Of a DNA stretch of 13,388 nucleotides, positions 6,232 to 13,388 are shown piece after piece (within the stretch, counting starts at the first letter, position 1; every line of letters begins with the position of its first letter). Below the pieces are notes generated by a model. That model searched no databases and was not told where the DNA came from. It saw only the letters and a program-made list of their open reading frames with translations. The DNA is from Actinomycetes bacterium (GTDB lineage Bacteria > Actinomycetota > Acidimicrobiia > Acidimicrobiales > RAAP-2), in the NCBI GenBank assembly GCA_021826655.1, contig JAKAZC010000037.1, positions 1 to 13,388 on the forward strand, in the 5' to 3' direction. Made by a program: the position numbers and the translations under genes.

Positions 6232-7118
6232 GCCGGGGGTGCGAGGCCGAACCGGGCGGCGAATCCCGACAGCTCGTCGGCGAGCCCGTCGAGGTCCGGG
6301 CTCATCGAGGTGGAGAGCAGCATCCGGTCGACGCCGGCGGCGCCCGCCGCGGCCACCTCCTCCTCGGTGACCGTCGGGAGGTAGCCGGAGACGGAAACCT
6401 CGATGGCGCCCGGGTCCCGGCCGACTGCCTCGGCCGACTCGCGCATCTGCGCGATCCGCAGGACCAGGTCCTCGGGCGACAGGCCGAGGGGTTGGAAGCC
6501 GTCCCCCAGGCGACCGGCCCGACGGGCGGCGGCCTCGCTGTGGCCGCCGATGTGGAGCGGGACGCCGCCCGGACGGGTCGGCTTCGGGAACGAGTGCGCG
6601 TGCTCGAACCGGACGAACTCGCCCGCGTACGACGCCCCCCCGGGACCGGCGTCGGCCCACAGCACCCGCATCGCCTCGATGGTCTCGTCGGTCCGGCGCC
6701 CCCGGGTCCGCGGATCGGCGCCCGTGGCCCGCAGCTCCTCCTCCATCCACCCCACACCCAGGCACATGCGCACCCGACCCCGTGACAACACGTCGACGGT
6801 GGCGATGCGCTTGGCCAGCACGACCGGTTGGTGGTTGGGGACCACCAGGACGCCGGTGGCCAGCGTGATCCGATCGGTCACCGCGGCCACGAAGGCCATC
6901 AGGTCGAGGGGGTCGGGGATCCGGCAGTCGTCGGGCAGTGGCATCCGCCCCGAGGCCGCGTAGGGGTAGGTGCTGGTGTAGTCCGAGATCACCACCGCGT
7001 GCTCGACCATGACCAGGGACTCGAAGCCGCAGGCCTCCACCTGGCGGGCGAACCCGGTGATCCAGTCCGGGTCGGCGGTGGCACCGGTGCGCACCGGCGG
7101 GATGATTCCGAACTCCAT
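6228..7118 (-). CDS. LLM-class (luciferase-like) F420-type oxidoreductase
   Basis: 296 residues from ATG 7118, preceded by AAGGAG seven bases upstream. The start MEFGIIPPVR, then GFESLVMVEHAVV, ITLATGVLVVPNHQPVVLAKRIATVDVLS, GRVRMCLGVGWMEEE, and GVPLHIGGHSEAAARRAGRLGDGFQP follow the bacterial luciferase TIM-barrel order of the TIGR03619-type F420-dependent subfamily. Members transfer hydride to or from F420 or use FMN; the substrate is unknown. It is the first gene of the operon with the SnoaL-like, SDR and DUF3054 genes, suggesting a shared reductive or oxidative pathway on a ketone-like small molecule (inference). Intact. Confidence 0.93.
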   Translation of the reverse strand: MEFGIIPPVRTGATADPDWITGFARQVEACGFESLVMVEHAVVISDYTSTYPYAASGRMPLPDDCRIPDPLDLMAFVAAVTDRITLATGVLVVPNHQPVVLAKRIATVDVLSRGRVRMCLGVGWMEEELRATGADPRTRGRRTDETIEAMRVLWADAGPGGASYAGEFVRFEHAHSFPKPTRPGGVPLHIGGHSEAAARRAGRLGDGFQPLGLSPEDLVLRIAQMRESAEAVGRDPGAIEVSVSGYLPTVTEEEVAAAGAAGVDRMLLSTSMSPDLDGLADELSGFAARFGLAPPA

Positions 7119-7244
7119 GGCATGGCTCCTTCGTCGCGCCGCGTGTCCCGACGCCGCTGGCCGCGTGGTCGGGTGACGCACGAGCGTACGCACGCCGTGG
7201 TTCCTGCCGCCACGTCGGACTCCTCGGGCTCCTTGGGTCCCGCC

Positions 7245-7271
7245 GGTCCGGTCGGTCCGGTCGGTCCCGCC
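7245..7271. repeat. 9-bp tandem repeat, two exact units plus a partial one
   Basis: GGTCCGGTC occurs at 7245-7253 and 7254-7262, then a degenerate GGTCCCGCC. It lies in the divergent intergenic region (7119-7384). Read on the minus strand it gives a collagen-like Gly-Pro-Thr pattern that is not a gene. Confidence 0.85.
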
Positions 7272-7281
7272 ATCGGATCTC

Positions 7282-7292
7282 GAGGTGACCTC
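7282..7292. promoter_or_regulatory. Short palindrome in the divergent promoter region
   Basis: GAGGT-G-ACCTC is a perfect 11-bp dyad, 93 bases before ATG 7385 and 164 bases before the luciferase-like start. A TANNNT element (TATCGT, 7314-7319) follows on the plus strand, but no convincing -35 is seen. It is only a candidate operator. Confidence 0.2.
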
Positions 7293-7384
7293 CCACGTCC
7301 CGATCCGGTTGGCTATCGTTGGCGCATCCCCTCCGACCGGGATCCGCCCAGCGGGGGCGGTGACGCCGCGGGGACAACGACTCC

Positions 7385-9121
7385 ATGAGCAGACCCGGCG
7401 CCCACAGTCCGAAGGAGCATCCGGACTCCACCGGTGGGTCCGATGGGAACGGGCAACGCCCCACGATGAGCCGTCGCCGATTCCTGGGGTGGACCGCGGC
7501 CGGAGGTGCCGTCGTTGCAGGCGGGGCCGTAGCGGTGGCCGTCGAGTCCGGGAGCGGGAGCTCGCATCCCGACACGGCACGACCGACCCCCAGCACCGGC
7601 CCGCGCCGGTCGACGACGACGCCCCACCAGGCCGGGGCACGGTTGACCAACGTCCAGGGTGTCATGCTCCCCACGTCGCCCGCCGTCATCGCCGAGAACC
7701 TGCTGACCGGAACCGCCTGGTGGGTGACCACTCCCCAGTCGGCCGGTGACATGGAGGGCTACGCCGACCGGGTCAGCGCACAGGTAGGGGACACGGTGAC
7801 CCTCCGGGTCAACACCAAGGCCCCGACGTTCCACGTCGAGGCGTTCCGGATGGGCTACTACCAGGGCATCGGTGCCCGACGGGTGTGGACGTCGACCGAG
7901 GTGCCCGGCGTCCGTCAGGCCCCGCCCCGGTTGATCGCCCCCACCAATACGGTCGAGTGCCAGTGGACGCCGTCGATCGCGGTCGCGATCGATGCGACCT
8001 GGCCGCCCGGCGCCTACCTGCTGAAGTTGGTCGGTTCCGGGGGGGAGGCGGGATTCGTACCGCTGTGCGTCCGCGACGATGAGTCCGAGGCCGCACTGCT
8101 CATCATGCACGCGGTGACCAGCTGGCAGGCGTACAACCGCTGGGGCGGGTACTCGCTGTACTACGGGAACAAGGGCGGGGCACTGACCTTCACCCAGAGT
8201 CCGGGTGGCGGGGCGTACGCAGAGCGGGCGCGCATCGTCTCCTACGACCGTCCCTACAACCACGACTGGGCCTCCGGCGCGGCCGACTTCGTGGGCAACG
8301 AGTTCCCCGTCGTGTTCCAGGCGGAGCAGCTCGGGCTCGACGTGTCCTACTGGACCGACGTGGACCTCCACGAGCGGCCCCAGCTGCTCCCGAACCATCG
8401 GGCACTGTTCAGCCTCGGGCACGACGAGTACTGGTCGGCACCGATGCGGGACAACGCCCAGACCGCTCTCCAGCACGGCCTCAACATCGCCTTCCTCGGT
8501 GCCAACGCCTGCTACCGGCAGATCCGTCTCGAGCCGTCACCCCTCGGGACGGACCGGCACGTGGTCTGCTACAAGTCGGCAGCCGAGGACCCGATGACCG
8601 GCGTGAACCGCGCGCTGGTGACGGTCAATTGGGACCAGCCACCGGTCTCGGACCCGGAGTCGACCCTCACCGGCAACATGTACCAGGACGTGGGCGCCAA
8701 CGCCGATCTGGTCATCACCGACCCGACATCGTGGGTGTTCGCGGGCACCGGGCTCGCGGCCGGCCAGCGTCTCCCCCGGGCGGTACAGGGCGAGTTCGAC
8801 CGCTACGTCCCGGGACCCTACGCACCCGCCGATCTCGACATCGTGTCCCACTCACCCGTTCCCAACCGCAACGGCAACTTCTCGGACATCACCTGGTTCA
8901 CGGAGGTCGGTGGCGGCGGAGTGTTCAACACCGGCAACGCGTCCTGGGTGGGGCAGTTGGCCGACGCGCCCCTCATCCCCTCGAACGTGCTGCCTGCGCC
9001 GGTACCGGGCGTGACCGAGTATCTGCGACGCATCATGCTCAACGTCTATTCGGTCCTGGGGACGGCTCCGGCCAGCATCACCAACCCGTCGCAGGGGACG
9101 TGGCGGTCCGTGCTCCACTAG
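7385..9121 (+). CDS. Tat-exported N,N-dimethylformamidase large-subunit C-terminal-like protein
   Basis: 578 residues from ATG 7385; an internal ATG at 7466 (Met28) would place the signal at the N-terminus. A twin-arginine signal SRRRFLGW (residues 29-36) is followed by a hydrophobic Ala/Gly/Val segment, then a Ser/Thr/Pro-rich linker to about residue 85. The body has an Ig-like front part (VGDTVTLRVNTKAPTFHVEAFRMGYYQG) and the formamidase-like core: SWQAYNRWGGYSLY (Tyr250), SYDRPYNHDW, ALFSLGHDEYWSAPMRDN and a late VMLN/WRSVL end. In dimethylformamidase the mononuclear iron is held by a Tyr, a His and a Glu. The His346-Asp-Glu348 motif matches the H-x-E pair and Tyr250 may be the third ligand (from memory of the family). 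The enzyme is about 760 residues; this is the C-terminal part only, exported. The substrate is unknown and no small subunit is nearby. Confidence 0.85.
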   Translation: MSRPGAHSPKEHPDSTGGSDGNGQRPTMSRRRFLGWTAAGGAVVAGGAVAVAVESGSGSSHPDTARPTPSTGPRRSTTTPHQAGARLTNVQGVMLPTSPAVIAENLLTGTAWWVTTPQSAGDMEGYADRVSAQVGDTVTLRVNTKAPTFHVEAFRMGYYQGIGARRVWTSTEVPGVRQAPPRLIAPTNTVECQWTPSIAVAIDATWPPGAYLLKLVGSGGEAGFVPLCVRDDESEAALLIMHAVTSWQAYNRWGGYSLYYGNKGGALTFTQSPGGGAYAERARIVSYDRPYNHDWASGAADFVGNEFPVVFQAEQLGLDVSYWTDVDLHERPQLLPNHRALFSLGHDEYWSAPMRDNAQTALQHGLNIAFLGANACYRQIRLEPSPLGTDRHVVCYKSAAEDPMTGVNRALVTVNWDQPPVSDPESTLTGNMYQDVGANADLVITDPTSWVFAGTGLAAGQRLPRAVQGEFDRYVPGPYAPADLDIVSHSPVPNRNGNFSDITWFTEVGGGGVFNTGNASWVGQLADAPLIPSNVLPAPVPGVTEYLRRIMLNVYSVLGTAPASITNPSQGTWRSVLH

Positions 9122-9301
9122 CCCGAGCTCTTCCCGTCCTCGTTCGACAACGACCTGACGTGACGAGTTCGGCCTCGGGGTCCGGTCAGGGCGGCGACCA
9201 CGGACATCTCCTGGCGGAACGGCGGTCGAGGTGACGGGCTCGAGGGGTCGGACATGACGCGGCGGGTGTGTCGAGGCGCGCGCCGTCAATCTGATGCCGC
9301 C

Positions 9302-9514
9302 TCACGGGGTGCGCGGAGTCGGCCAGGCGAGGAGTTCGACACGCCGGTACACGTCGAGGAGGACCTGGGTGGTGGGCCACCCGTCGATGACGCGCACGAC
9401 GGTTCGCCGGGCCCGGTGCACGAGCCGACCGGGAGCATGGAAGATGCCCGACCGCAGTGCCTTCGGCCGAGCGTCGGTCCAGGATCCGTTGAAGCACGAC
9501 AGCTGGAACCACCG
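9302..9514 (-). pseudogene. IS1380-family transposase, C-terminal remnant
   Basis: From about 9514 down to TGA 9304-9302 the minus strand reads RWFQLSCFNGSWTDARPKAL, then IFHAPGRLVHRARRTVVR and IDGWPTTQVLLDVYRRVELLA. This is the C-terminal segment (after the last catalytic residue of the DDE domain) of IS1380-type transposases as found in actinobacteria. About 70 of roughly 450 residues remain. The frame upstream of 9514 does not continue the homology in any frame I could see, and no matching terminal inverted repeats were recognised. It is a dead fragment of an insertion sequence. Confidence 0.7.
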
Positions 9515-9609
9515 GTCGGGGAACGGCGACCGAACGGCCGGCAGCCACGTAGTCGTCGACGGACAAGGGAACAGGGCCATACGATGGACACCGGTGGCAA
9601 CACCGCCTC

Positions 9610-9651
9610 GGACCCCCTCCGCCGCAGTGCCAACTGGTGAGGAGGGGGTCC
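9610..9651. repeat. 11-bp perfect inverted repeat
   Basis: GGACCCCCTCC (9610-9620) and GGAGGGGGTCC (9641-9651) flank 20 bases that contain a further CAGT/ACTG dyad. It could be a hairpin terminator or a leftover end of the insertion sequence next to the transposase remnant. Confidence 0.6.
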
Positions 9652-9876
9652 CTCGCGTTCAGGGACCGCACATCTTCCTCGTCGGCGGGCTACTGGCATC
9701 CAATCCGGTCCCCAAACACCCCTGCCGAAACAGCGGGATCCTCCACCATGCAGCCATGCCGCCAACAACGTGGCGGGTTCAGCCCAATGGTGGCGTGAAG
9801 AGCTGGGGCCAGGGGCGGCGACGGGCGGGGCCTGCCGTGTGGGCGGGTCCGGTCCGTACGTCGGCGGCAGGGTGGT

Positions 9877-10950
9877 TCAGTCGCTCAGCGTGATCGGCTC
9901 GTCGTCGAGCAGCAGGTCGTCGGTCGGCGGGAGGGGCTCGCCCGCCGCCGACGCGGCCGCGACCGCGTTCTGCGTGGCCAGGTGGTCCCGGATCCGTTCG
10001 TCGACCTCGGCCATGAGCTGGGGGTTCTCGGTCAGGAAGTTCTTGACGTTCTCCCGGCCCTGCCCGAGCTGCTCGCCCTCGTAGGTGAACCAGGCCCCGG
10101 ACTTCTTGATGAAGCCGAGCTCCACGCCCACGTCGAGGAGCGAGCCCTCACGGCTGATCCCCCGCCCGAAGGCGATGTCGAACTCCGCCTGCTTGAACGG
10201 CGGGGAGCACTTGTTCTTGACCACCTTGACCCGGGTACGGTTCCCGACCTGGTCGGCCCCGTCCTTGATGGTCTCGATGCGTCGGATGTCGAGGCGCACC
10301 GACGAGTAGAACTTGAGTGCCCGGCCGCCAGGGGTCACCTCCGGCGAGCCGTACATGACTCCGATCTTCTCCCGTAGTTGGTTGATGAAGATGGCGATCG
10401 TCCGGGACTTGGACAGGGTGCCGGTGATCTTTCGCAGTGCCTGGGACATCAAGCGGGCCTGCAGGCCGACGTGGGAGTCCCCCATCTCCCCCTCGATCTC
10501 GGCGCGGGGGGTCAAGGCGGCCACCGAGTCGATGACCAGGACGTCGAGCGCACCCGAGCGGATGAGCATGTCGGCGATCTCGAGGGCCTGCTCACCCGTG
10601 TCGGGCTGGGAGATCAGGAGATCGTCGATGTTGACGCCGATGGCCTTGGCGTAGACGGGGTCCATGGCGTGCTCGGCGTCGATGTAGGCACAGATGCCGC
10701 CGTTGCGCTGGGCCTCGGCCACGACGTGCATGGCGAGCGTGGACTTGCCCGACGACTCGGGGCCGAAGATCTCGACGACCCGGCCCCGTGGGAGGCCGCC
10801 GATGCCGAGGGCGAGGTCGAGGGCGAGGGCCCCCGTGGGGATGGACTCGATGTTCATGTGGAGGTTCTCCCCCATCCGCATGATCGATCCCTTGCCGAAC
10901 TGCTTCTCGATCTGCCCCAGCGCCATGTCGAGTGCCTTGTCACGTTCCAT
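9877..10950 (-). CDS. recA: Recombinase A (RecA)
   Basis: 357 residues, full length, without an intein. ATP-dependent DNA strand exchange and coprotease for LexA self-cleavage. It opens [21 protein letters not shown]; Walker [10 protein letters not shown] is at residues 63-71. [20 protein letters not shown], Walker [15 protein letters not shown], loop-1 region [41 protein letters not shown] (loop 2 region) and [15 protein letters not shown] follow in the usual order. The acidic C-terminal tail ends [20 protein letters not shown] lies 13 bases before ATG 10950, a longer than usual spacing. A LexA box 185 bases upstream implies SOS control. cinA lies nearby on the same strand but is separated by the opposing DUF3048 gene. 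No recX follows. Confidence 0.99.
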   Translation of the reverse strand: MERDKALDMALGQIEKQFGKGSIMRMGENLHMNIESIPTGALALDLALGIGGLPRGRVVEIFGPESSGKSTLAMHVVAEAQRNGGICAYIDAEHAMDPVYAKAIGVNIDDLLISQPDTGEQALEIADMLIRSGALDVLVIDSVAALTPRAEIEGEMGDSHVGLQARLMSQALRKITGTLSKSRTIAIFINQLREKIGVMYGSPEVTPGGRALKFYSSVRLDIRRIETIKDGADQVGNRTRVKVVKNKCSPPFKQAEFDIAFGRGISREGSLLDVGVELGFIKKSGAWFTYEGEQLGQGRENVKNFLTENPQLMAEVDERIRDHLATQNAVAAASAAGEPLPPTDDLLLDDEPITLSD

Positions 10951-11002
10951 GTCTTGTCTGCTTCTCCTCGGTGCTGTCGTTCACTTGACCCGGCCGACCG
11001 TA

Positions 11003-11057
11003 CGGAGGGGGTGTGACACCCGTCCTCCGGAAGGTCCCCGGGGCCACTGGCCCGGGG
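11003..11057 (-). promoter_or_regulatory. Two strong dyads in the presumed recA leader
   Basis: Dyad 1 (11003-11029): outer arms CGGAGG / CCTCCG enclose the perfect palindrome GGGTGT-G-ACACCC (11009-11021), with a two-base bulge. Dyad 2 (11036-11057): GGGCCA-C-TGGCCC (11041-11053), extended by four more C:G pairs after one bulged G. If recA starts near 11118, both fold in its 5' untranslated RNA, 53 to 107 bases before ATG. They could also be protein-binding sites. Confidence 0.5.
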
Positions 11058-11124
11058 GGTCGGCCGCCCGTGCATGCGTTCGGTTCCGACTGCGGTACGA
11101 CGCGTACTGCGGTGCGACACGGCC

Positions 11125-11130
11125 ACTGTA
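11125..11130 (-). promoter_or_regulatory. Candidate recA -10 element
   Basis: TACAGT on the minus strand (TANNNT type) lies four bases downstream of the LexA box. LexA bound there would cover the -35 and spacer region. The predicted start would be near 11118, giving a leader of about 168 bases. Confidence 0.4.
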
Positions 11131-11134
11131 GACC

Positions 11135-11148
11135 CGAACGCATGTTCG
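11135..11148. promoter_or_regulatory. LexA-binding site (SOS box)
   Basis: CGAACGCATGTTCG matches the actinobacterial/mycobacterial consensus CGAAC-RNRY-GTTCG at every position. It lies 185 bases before recA and 57 bases before ATG of the DUF3048 gene, between the two divergent genes. Confidence 0.88.
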
Positions 11149-11204
11149 ATGGGGGATCCGGGGTCCGACCGACCGCAGGGCACAACCGAAGTAGCGTCAC
11201 CCTG

Positions 11205-12512
11205 ATGCCGGACGAAGAACCGCCCACGCCAGAGACCCCGGACACCACCCCGGACGGGGCGCCCGATCCCACCGCCGGTGCCTCTCCGGACACCTCCCCC
11301 GGCCCCGGTGCGGGGGACGGGGTCACCACCGCCGCCGGGGCTCCGCCGGTGCTGACCCGTAAGGAGCTACGCGAGCAGCGCACGGGCGGTTCCCGGGCGA
11401 AGTGGTACGCACTGGGAGCCGCGGCCGTCCTGCTCGTCGGCGCCGTCCTGGCCACCGTGCTGGCCGGAGGCGCCGCGGCCAGGAAGCAGGCCGCCGCGCC
11501 AACCACGACCACGACCACCGCGCCTCCGGTCGTCGCCACCTGCCCGCTCACCGGCACCCCGGCACCCGGTGGCGTCGTCCCGCCACGACCCGCGCTGGCC
11601 GCCAAGATCGGCAACTACACCTACGACCGGCCCTCGGCGGGGCTGAACCAGGCCGACGTCGTGTTCGAGGAACCGGTCGAGGGCTCCTATACGCGGCTCG
11701 TAGCCGTGTTCCAGTGCCACGGGGCGGCACTGGTCGGCGACCTCCGTTCGGCACGCGAGCCCGACGTGGCGATCCTGTCCCAGCTCTCCGATCCGATCTT
11801 CGTCCATGCCGGCGGGATCAACCCGGTGCTGAACCTCCTCGCCAACGCCCCCATCCAGGACCGGAACATCCTCGACGGCGGCATGGGAGGGATCACCCTC
11901 CACCCGAGTGGTCGCTCCGCCCCCTACTCCACGTTCACCAACACCGCACCGGTGTGGGCGACGGTCCCGTCCGGCACCACCCCCCCGGCACCGATCTTCA
12001 CCTTCACCCCGGCTCCTCCGGCGAGCGCGGTGCCCGCATCGGGGATCGCCGTCCACGTGCCGTTCTCCACCGAGGCCGACGTGACCTGGACGTGGAACCC
12101 GTCCACCTCGAATTACCTACGGTCCTATTCCGGCGTCCCGGACAAGCTCGTCGACGGCAGCCAGACTTCGGCGTCGAACGTGGTGGTGATGACCGTGCCG
12201 ACCTTCATCGGCCCGTGGGTCGAGAACAGCGAGGGGGGTCGCGAGGTCGAGGTGACGGCGACCGGCTCCGGCCCGGTGGTGGTCCTGCGCGACGGGATGG
12301 CGATCACCGGGACCTGGTCCCGTTCCAGCCTCACCCAGCCCGCCACCTTCACGGCGACCGACGGCTCGCCCATCACCCTCCATCCCGGCAACACCTGGGT
12401 GGAGCTCGTGCCTCAGGGCATCACGGTCACCGCCACGGCCGCGCCGACGACGTCGGCCCCGTCGTCCACCGGGACGACGGTCCACACGACACCGGCGACC
12501 ACCAGGTCGTGA
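11205..12512 (+). CDS. DUF3048 domain-containing membrane-anchored protein
   Basis: 435 residues from ATG 11205. The longer open frame from 11013 is rejected because it crosses the LexA box and the dyads. An acidic Pro/Thr-rich cytoplasmic lead (1-48) is followed by TRKELREQR, a single membrane helix (about 68-91) and a Thr/Pro linker. The outer DUF3048 domain follows: CPLTGTPAP, RPALAAKIGNYTYDRPSAGLNQADVVFEEPVEGSYTRLVAVF, VGDLRSAREPDVAILSQL and APYSTFTNT. The C-terminal DUF3048_C part has WTWNPSTSNYLRSYSG, VVVMTVP, GTWSRSSL and ITLHPGNTWVELVPQG. The family (YerB-like) has no established reaction. This member is a type II membrane protein rather than a lipoprotein. It may share the LexA box with recA. 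The Shine-Dalgarno sequence is weak. Confidence 0.9.
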   Translation: MPDEEPPTPETPDTTPDGAPDPTAGASPDTSPGPGAGDGVTTAAGAPPVLTRKELREQRTGGSRAKWYALGAAAVLLVGAVLATVLAGGAAARKQAAAPTTTTTTAPPVVATCPLTGTPAPGGVVPPRPALAAKIGNYTYDRPSAGLNQADVVFEEPVEGSYTRLVAVFQCHGAALVGDLRSAREPDVAILSQLSDPIFVHAGGINPVLNLLANAPIQDRNILDGGMGGITLHPSGRSAPYSTFTNTAPVWATVPSGTTPPAPIFTFTPAPPASAVPASGIAVHVPFSTEADVTWTWNPSTSNYLRSYSGVPDKLVDGSQTSASNVVVMTVPTFIGPWVENSEGGREVEVTATGSGPVVVLRDGMAITGTWSRSSLTQPATFTATDGSPITLHPGNTWVELVPQGITVTATAAPTTSAPSSTGTTVHTTPATTRS

Positions 12513-12517
12513 CGTCC

Positions 12518-12536
12518 CGTCCGGCACCGCCGGACG
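12518..12536. terminator. Hairpin between convergent DUF3048 and cinA genes
   Basis: A perfect 8-bp stem CGTCCGGC / GCCGGACG with an ACC loop fills the 30-base gap between the two convergent stops. It works on both strands and is probably a bidirectional terminator, though without T-runs. Confidence 0.6.
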
Positions 12537-12542
12537 TGCCCC

Positions 12543-13388
12543 TCAGCCCGGGCCGCCCGGCCCCAGCGACCGGCGCAGCAGGTCGAGCGCGGCGATCGTC
12601 GCGTACTGCCGCACCCGGGCCCGGTCCCCAGGGACGTTGAATTCGAACGCCTGCGACGCGCGGTCCGGACGGGCCAGGCCGACGAAGACCGTCCCGGGGG
12701 GGCGCCCGTCCTGGTCGGCGGGTCCGGCCACCCCGGTGATCGACAGTCCGACGTCCGCCCCCAGCACGCGGCGGGCCCCCTCGGCCATCGCCCGCGCCGC
12801 CTCCTCGGACACCACCGGGCCCTCCGGCACGCCCAGCACGTCGAACTTCACCTCGGACGCGTAGGACACGACCGACCCGCGGAACCAGGTGGTCGCACCG
12901 GGGACGTTCACGAGCCGCGACGCGGCCAGCCCGCCGGTCAACGACTCGGCCAGCCCGACGGTCAGCCCTCCGGCCACCAGGGCACGGGCCACGGCGTCCT
13001 CGATGGCCTCGTCGTCGGTCCCGAACACCACGTCGCCCGCCGCGTCGGCCAGGATCGAACGCACCGCGGCCTCCTGCCCGTCGAGGAGTGTCGCCGCCGT
13101 GGCCGCGTCGGCGGCCCGGACGGTGACCCGGACCTTGATCCCCTCGATACCGCTGGCCAGGAAGGCGACCGTCGCCGTCCCTCCCTCGGCGGTCGCCTCC
13201 GTGTCGAGGGTGGCGATGTAGGCCGCGAGCGTCTCGCCCAGTCCGGACTCGCTCATGCCCCAGGTCCGGATCACCCGACTGGCGATCGTCCCCTCGATCT
13301 CGCCCCGCTCGGCCATCCGGCGCTGCAGATCGGGGGCGATGGCGCGGGTGAACATGTCGGACATCTCGTAGGGGACGCCCGGCACCGC
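12543..13388 (-). CDS. cinA: CinA family protein (MoaB-like plus NMN deamidase domains), N-terminus beyond window
   Basis: About 281 residues are visible; the frame runs off the right edge and the GTG at 13385 is inside PGVPYEM, the end of the MoaB-like N-terminal domain. A middle part (IRTWGMSESGLGETL, then the KVRVTVRA strand) precedes the PncC-type C-terminal domain: AESLTGGLAASRLVNVPGA, FRGSVVSYASEVKFDVLGV, VVSEEAARAMAEGARRVLGADVGLSITGVAGP and GRPPGTVFVGLA. The family deamidates nicotinamide mononucleotide and/or cleaves ADP-ribose. In many bacteria the gene neighbours recA, as here, though a DUF3048 gene on the other strand lies between. The Ser of ESLTGG is the family's active-site residue. 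Ends 30 bases from the DUF3048 stop. Confidence 0.95.
   Translation of the reverse strand, partial: AVPGVPYEMSDMFTRAIAPDLQRRMAERGEIEGTIASRVIRTWGMSESGLGETLAAYIATLDTEATAEGGTATVAFLASGIEGIKVRVTVRAADAATAATLLDGQEAAVRSILADAAGDVVFGTDDEAIEDAVARALVAGGLTVGLAESLTGGLAASRLVNVPGATTWFRGSVVSYASEVKFDVLGVPEGPVVSEEAARAMAEGARRVLGADVGLSITGVAGPADQDGRPPGTVFVGLARPDRASQAFEFNVPGDRARVRQYATIAALDLLRRSLGPGGPG

Larger units (their letters stand above)
9122..9876. other. 755-bp stretch without an intact gene
   Basis: Between the formamidase-like gene and the end of recA no frame has convincing coding features except the transposase remnant at 9302-9514. A weak long-range dyad CCCGAG / CTCGGG (9122-9127 and 9174-9179) follows the formamidase-like stop. 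A small hairpin CCGCCA / TGGCGG (9759-9776) lies downstream of recA and could help end its transcript; it has no T-run. No recX-like frame was found here. Confidence 0.6.

Noticed and set aside
6989..7273. Collagen-like Gly-Pro-Thr peptide on the minus strand
   Set aside because: It comes from reading the 9-bp repeat in an intergenic region and then the luciferase-like gene in the wrong frame.
5758..7752. 664-residue minus-strand frame
   Set aside because: Only the last 157 residues (SnoaL-like) are real; the GTGA overlap at 6231-6228 fixes the start.
7313..8476. 387-residue minus-strand frame over the formamidase-like gene
   Set aside because: Antisense to a gene with a Tat signal and conserved motifs; no domain of its own.
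9877..10950. Intein in recA, as in some mycobacteria
   Set aside because: The 357-residue sequence is continuous with no insertion.
11069..11082. Second LexA box
   Set aside because: Only the GTTCG half is intact; the other half (CGTGC) departs from CGAAC.
1..13388. CRISPR array, toxin-antitoxin, phage-defence or biosynthetic cluster
   Set aside because: No spaced direct repeats, no small paired genes, and no signature enzymes of such systems were seen on either strand.

Overview
The window is high-G+C actinobacterial-type chromosome. The phylum call rests on three things: a cinA/recA pair with a mycobacterial-style LexA box, F420-type luciferase-like and DUF3054/DUF3048 genes, and GTG starts with strong GC bias. 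The gene mix would suit Acidimicrobiia or a relative, but no marker here fixes the class.

Left part (1-4260). The 3' two thirds of an ABC-F ATPase gene runs to 1501. Facing it on the minus strand (about 1555-2566) is a heavily decayed stretch. It holds remains of a two-domain VOC/extradiol-dioxygenase-like gene fused by deletion to the C-terminal end of a TfdB/MhpA-like FAD aromatic monooxygenase. A 13-bp tandem duplication, a 21-bp tandem duplication, a nonsense codon and two single-base frameshifts can be traced. An A+T-rich divergent promoter/operator region (about 2570-2640) separates it from an intact TetR regulator gene and a downstream SDR oxidoreductase gene. Together they look like a small aromatic-compound catabolic locus whose regulator and dehydrogenase survive while the ring-cleaving and hydroxylating genes are dead.

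Middle (4260-9121). A minus-strand operon (7118 down to 4472) encodes an F420-type luciferase-like oxidoreductase, a SnoaL/NTF2-like protein, a second SDR and a DUF3054 membrane protein, with tight spacing and a GTGA overlap. Divergent from it, a Tat-exported protein of the N,N-dimethylformamidase large-subunit C-terminal family is encoded on the plus strand.

Right part (9122-13388). A 755-bp stretch without an intact gene holds a C-terminal remnant of an IS1380-family transposase. Next come recA (minus), a divergent DUF3048 membrane-anchored protein gene (plus), and the 3' part of cinA (minus, running off the window). A perfect LexA/SOS box lies between recA and the DUF3048 gene. The presumed recA leader carries two strong dyads. 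A hairpin lies between the convergent DUF3048 and cinA genes.

No CRISPR array, tRNA, rRNA, prophage or clearly new multi-gene system is visible. The most informative content is the decayed catabolic locus, the recA control region and the secreted formamidase-like protein.
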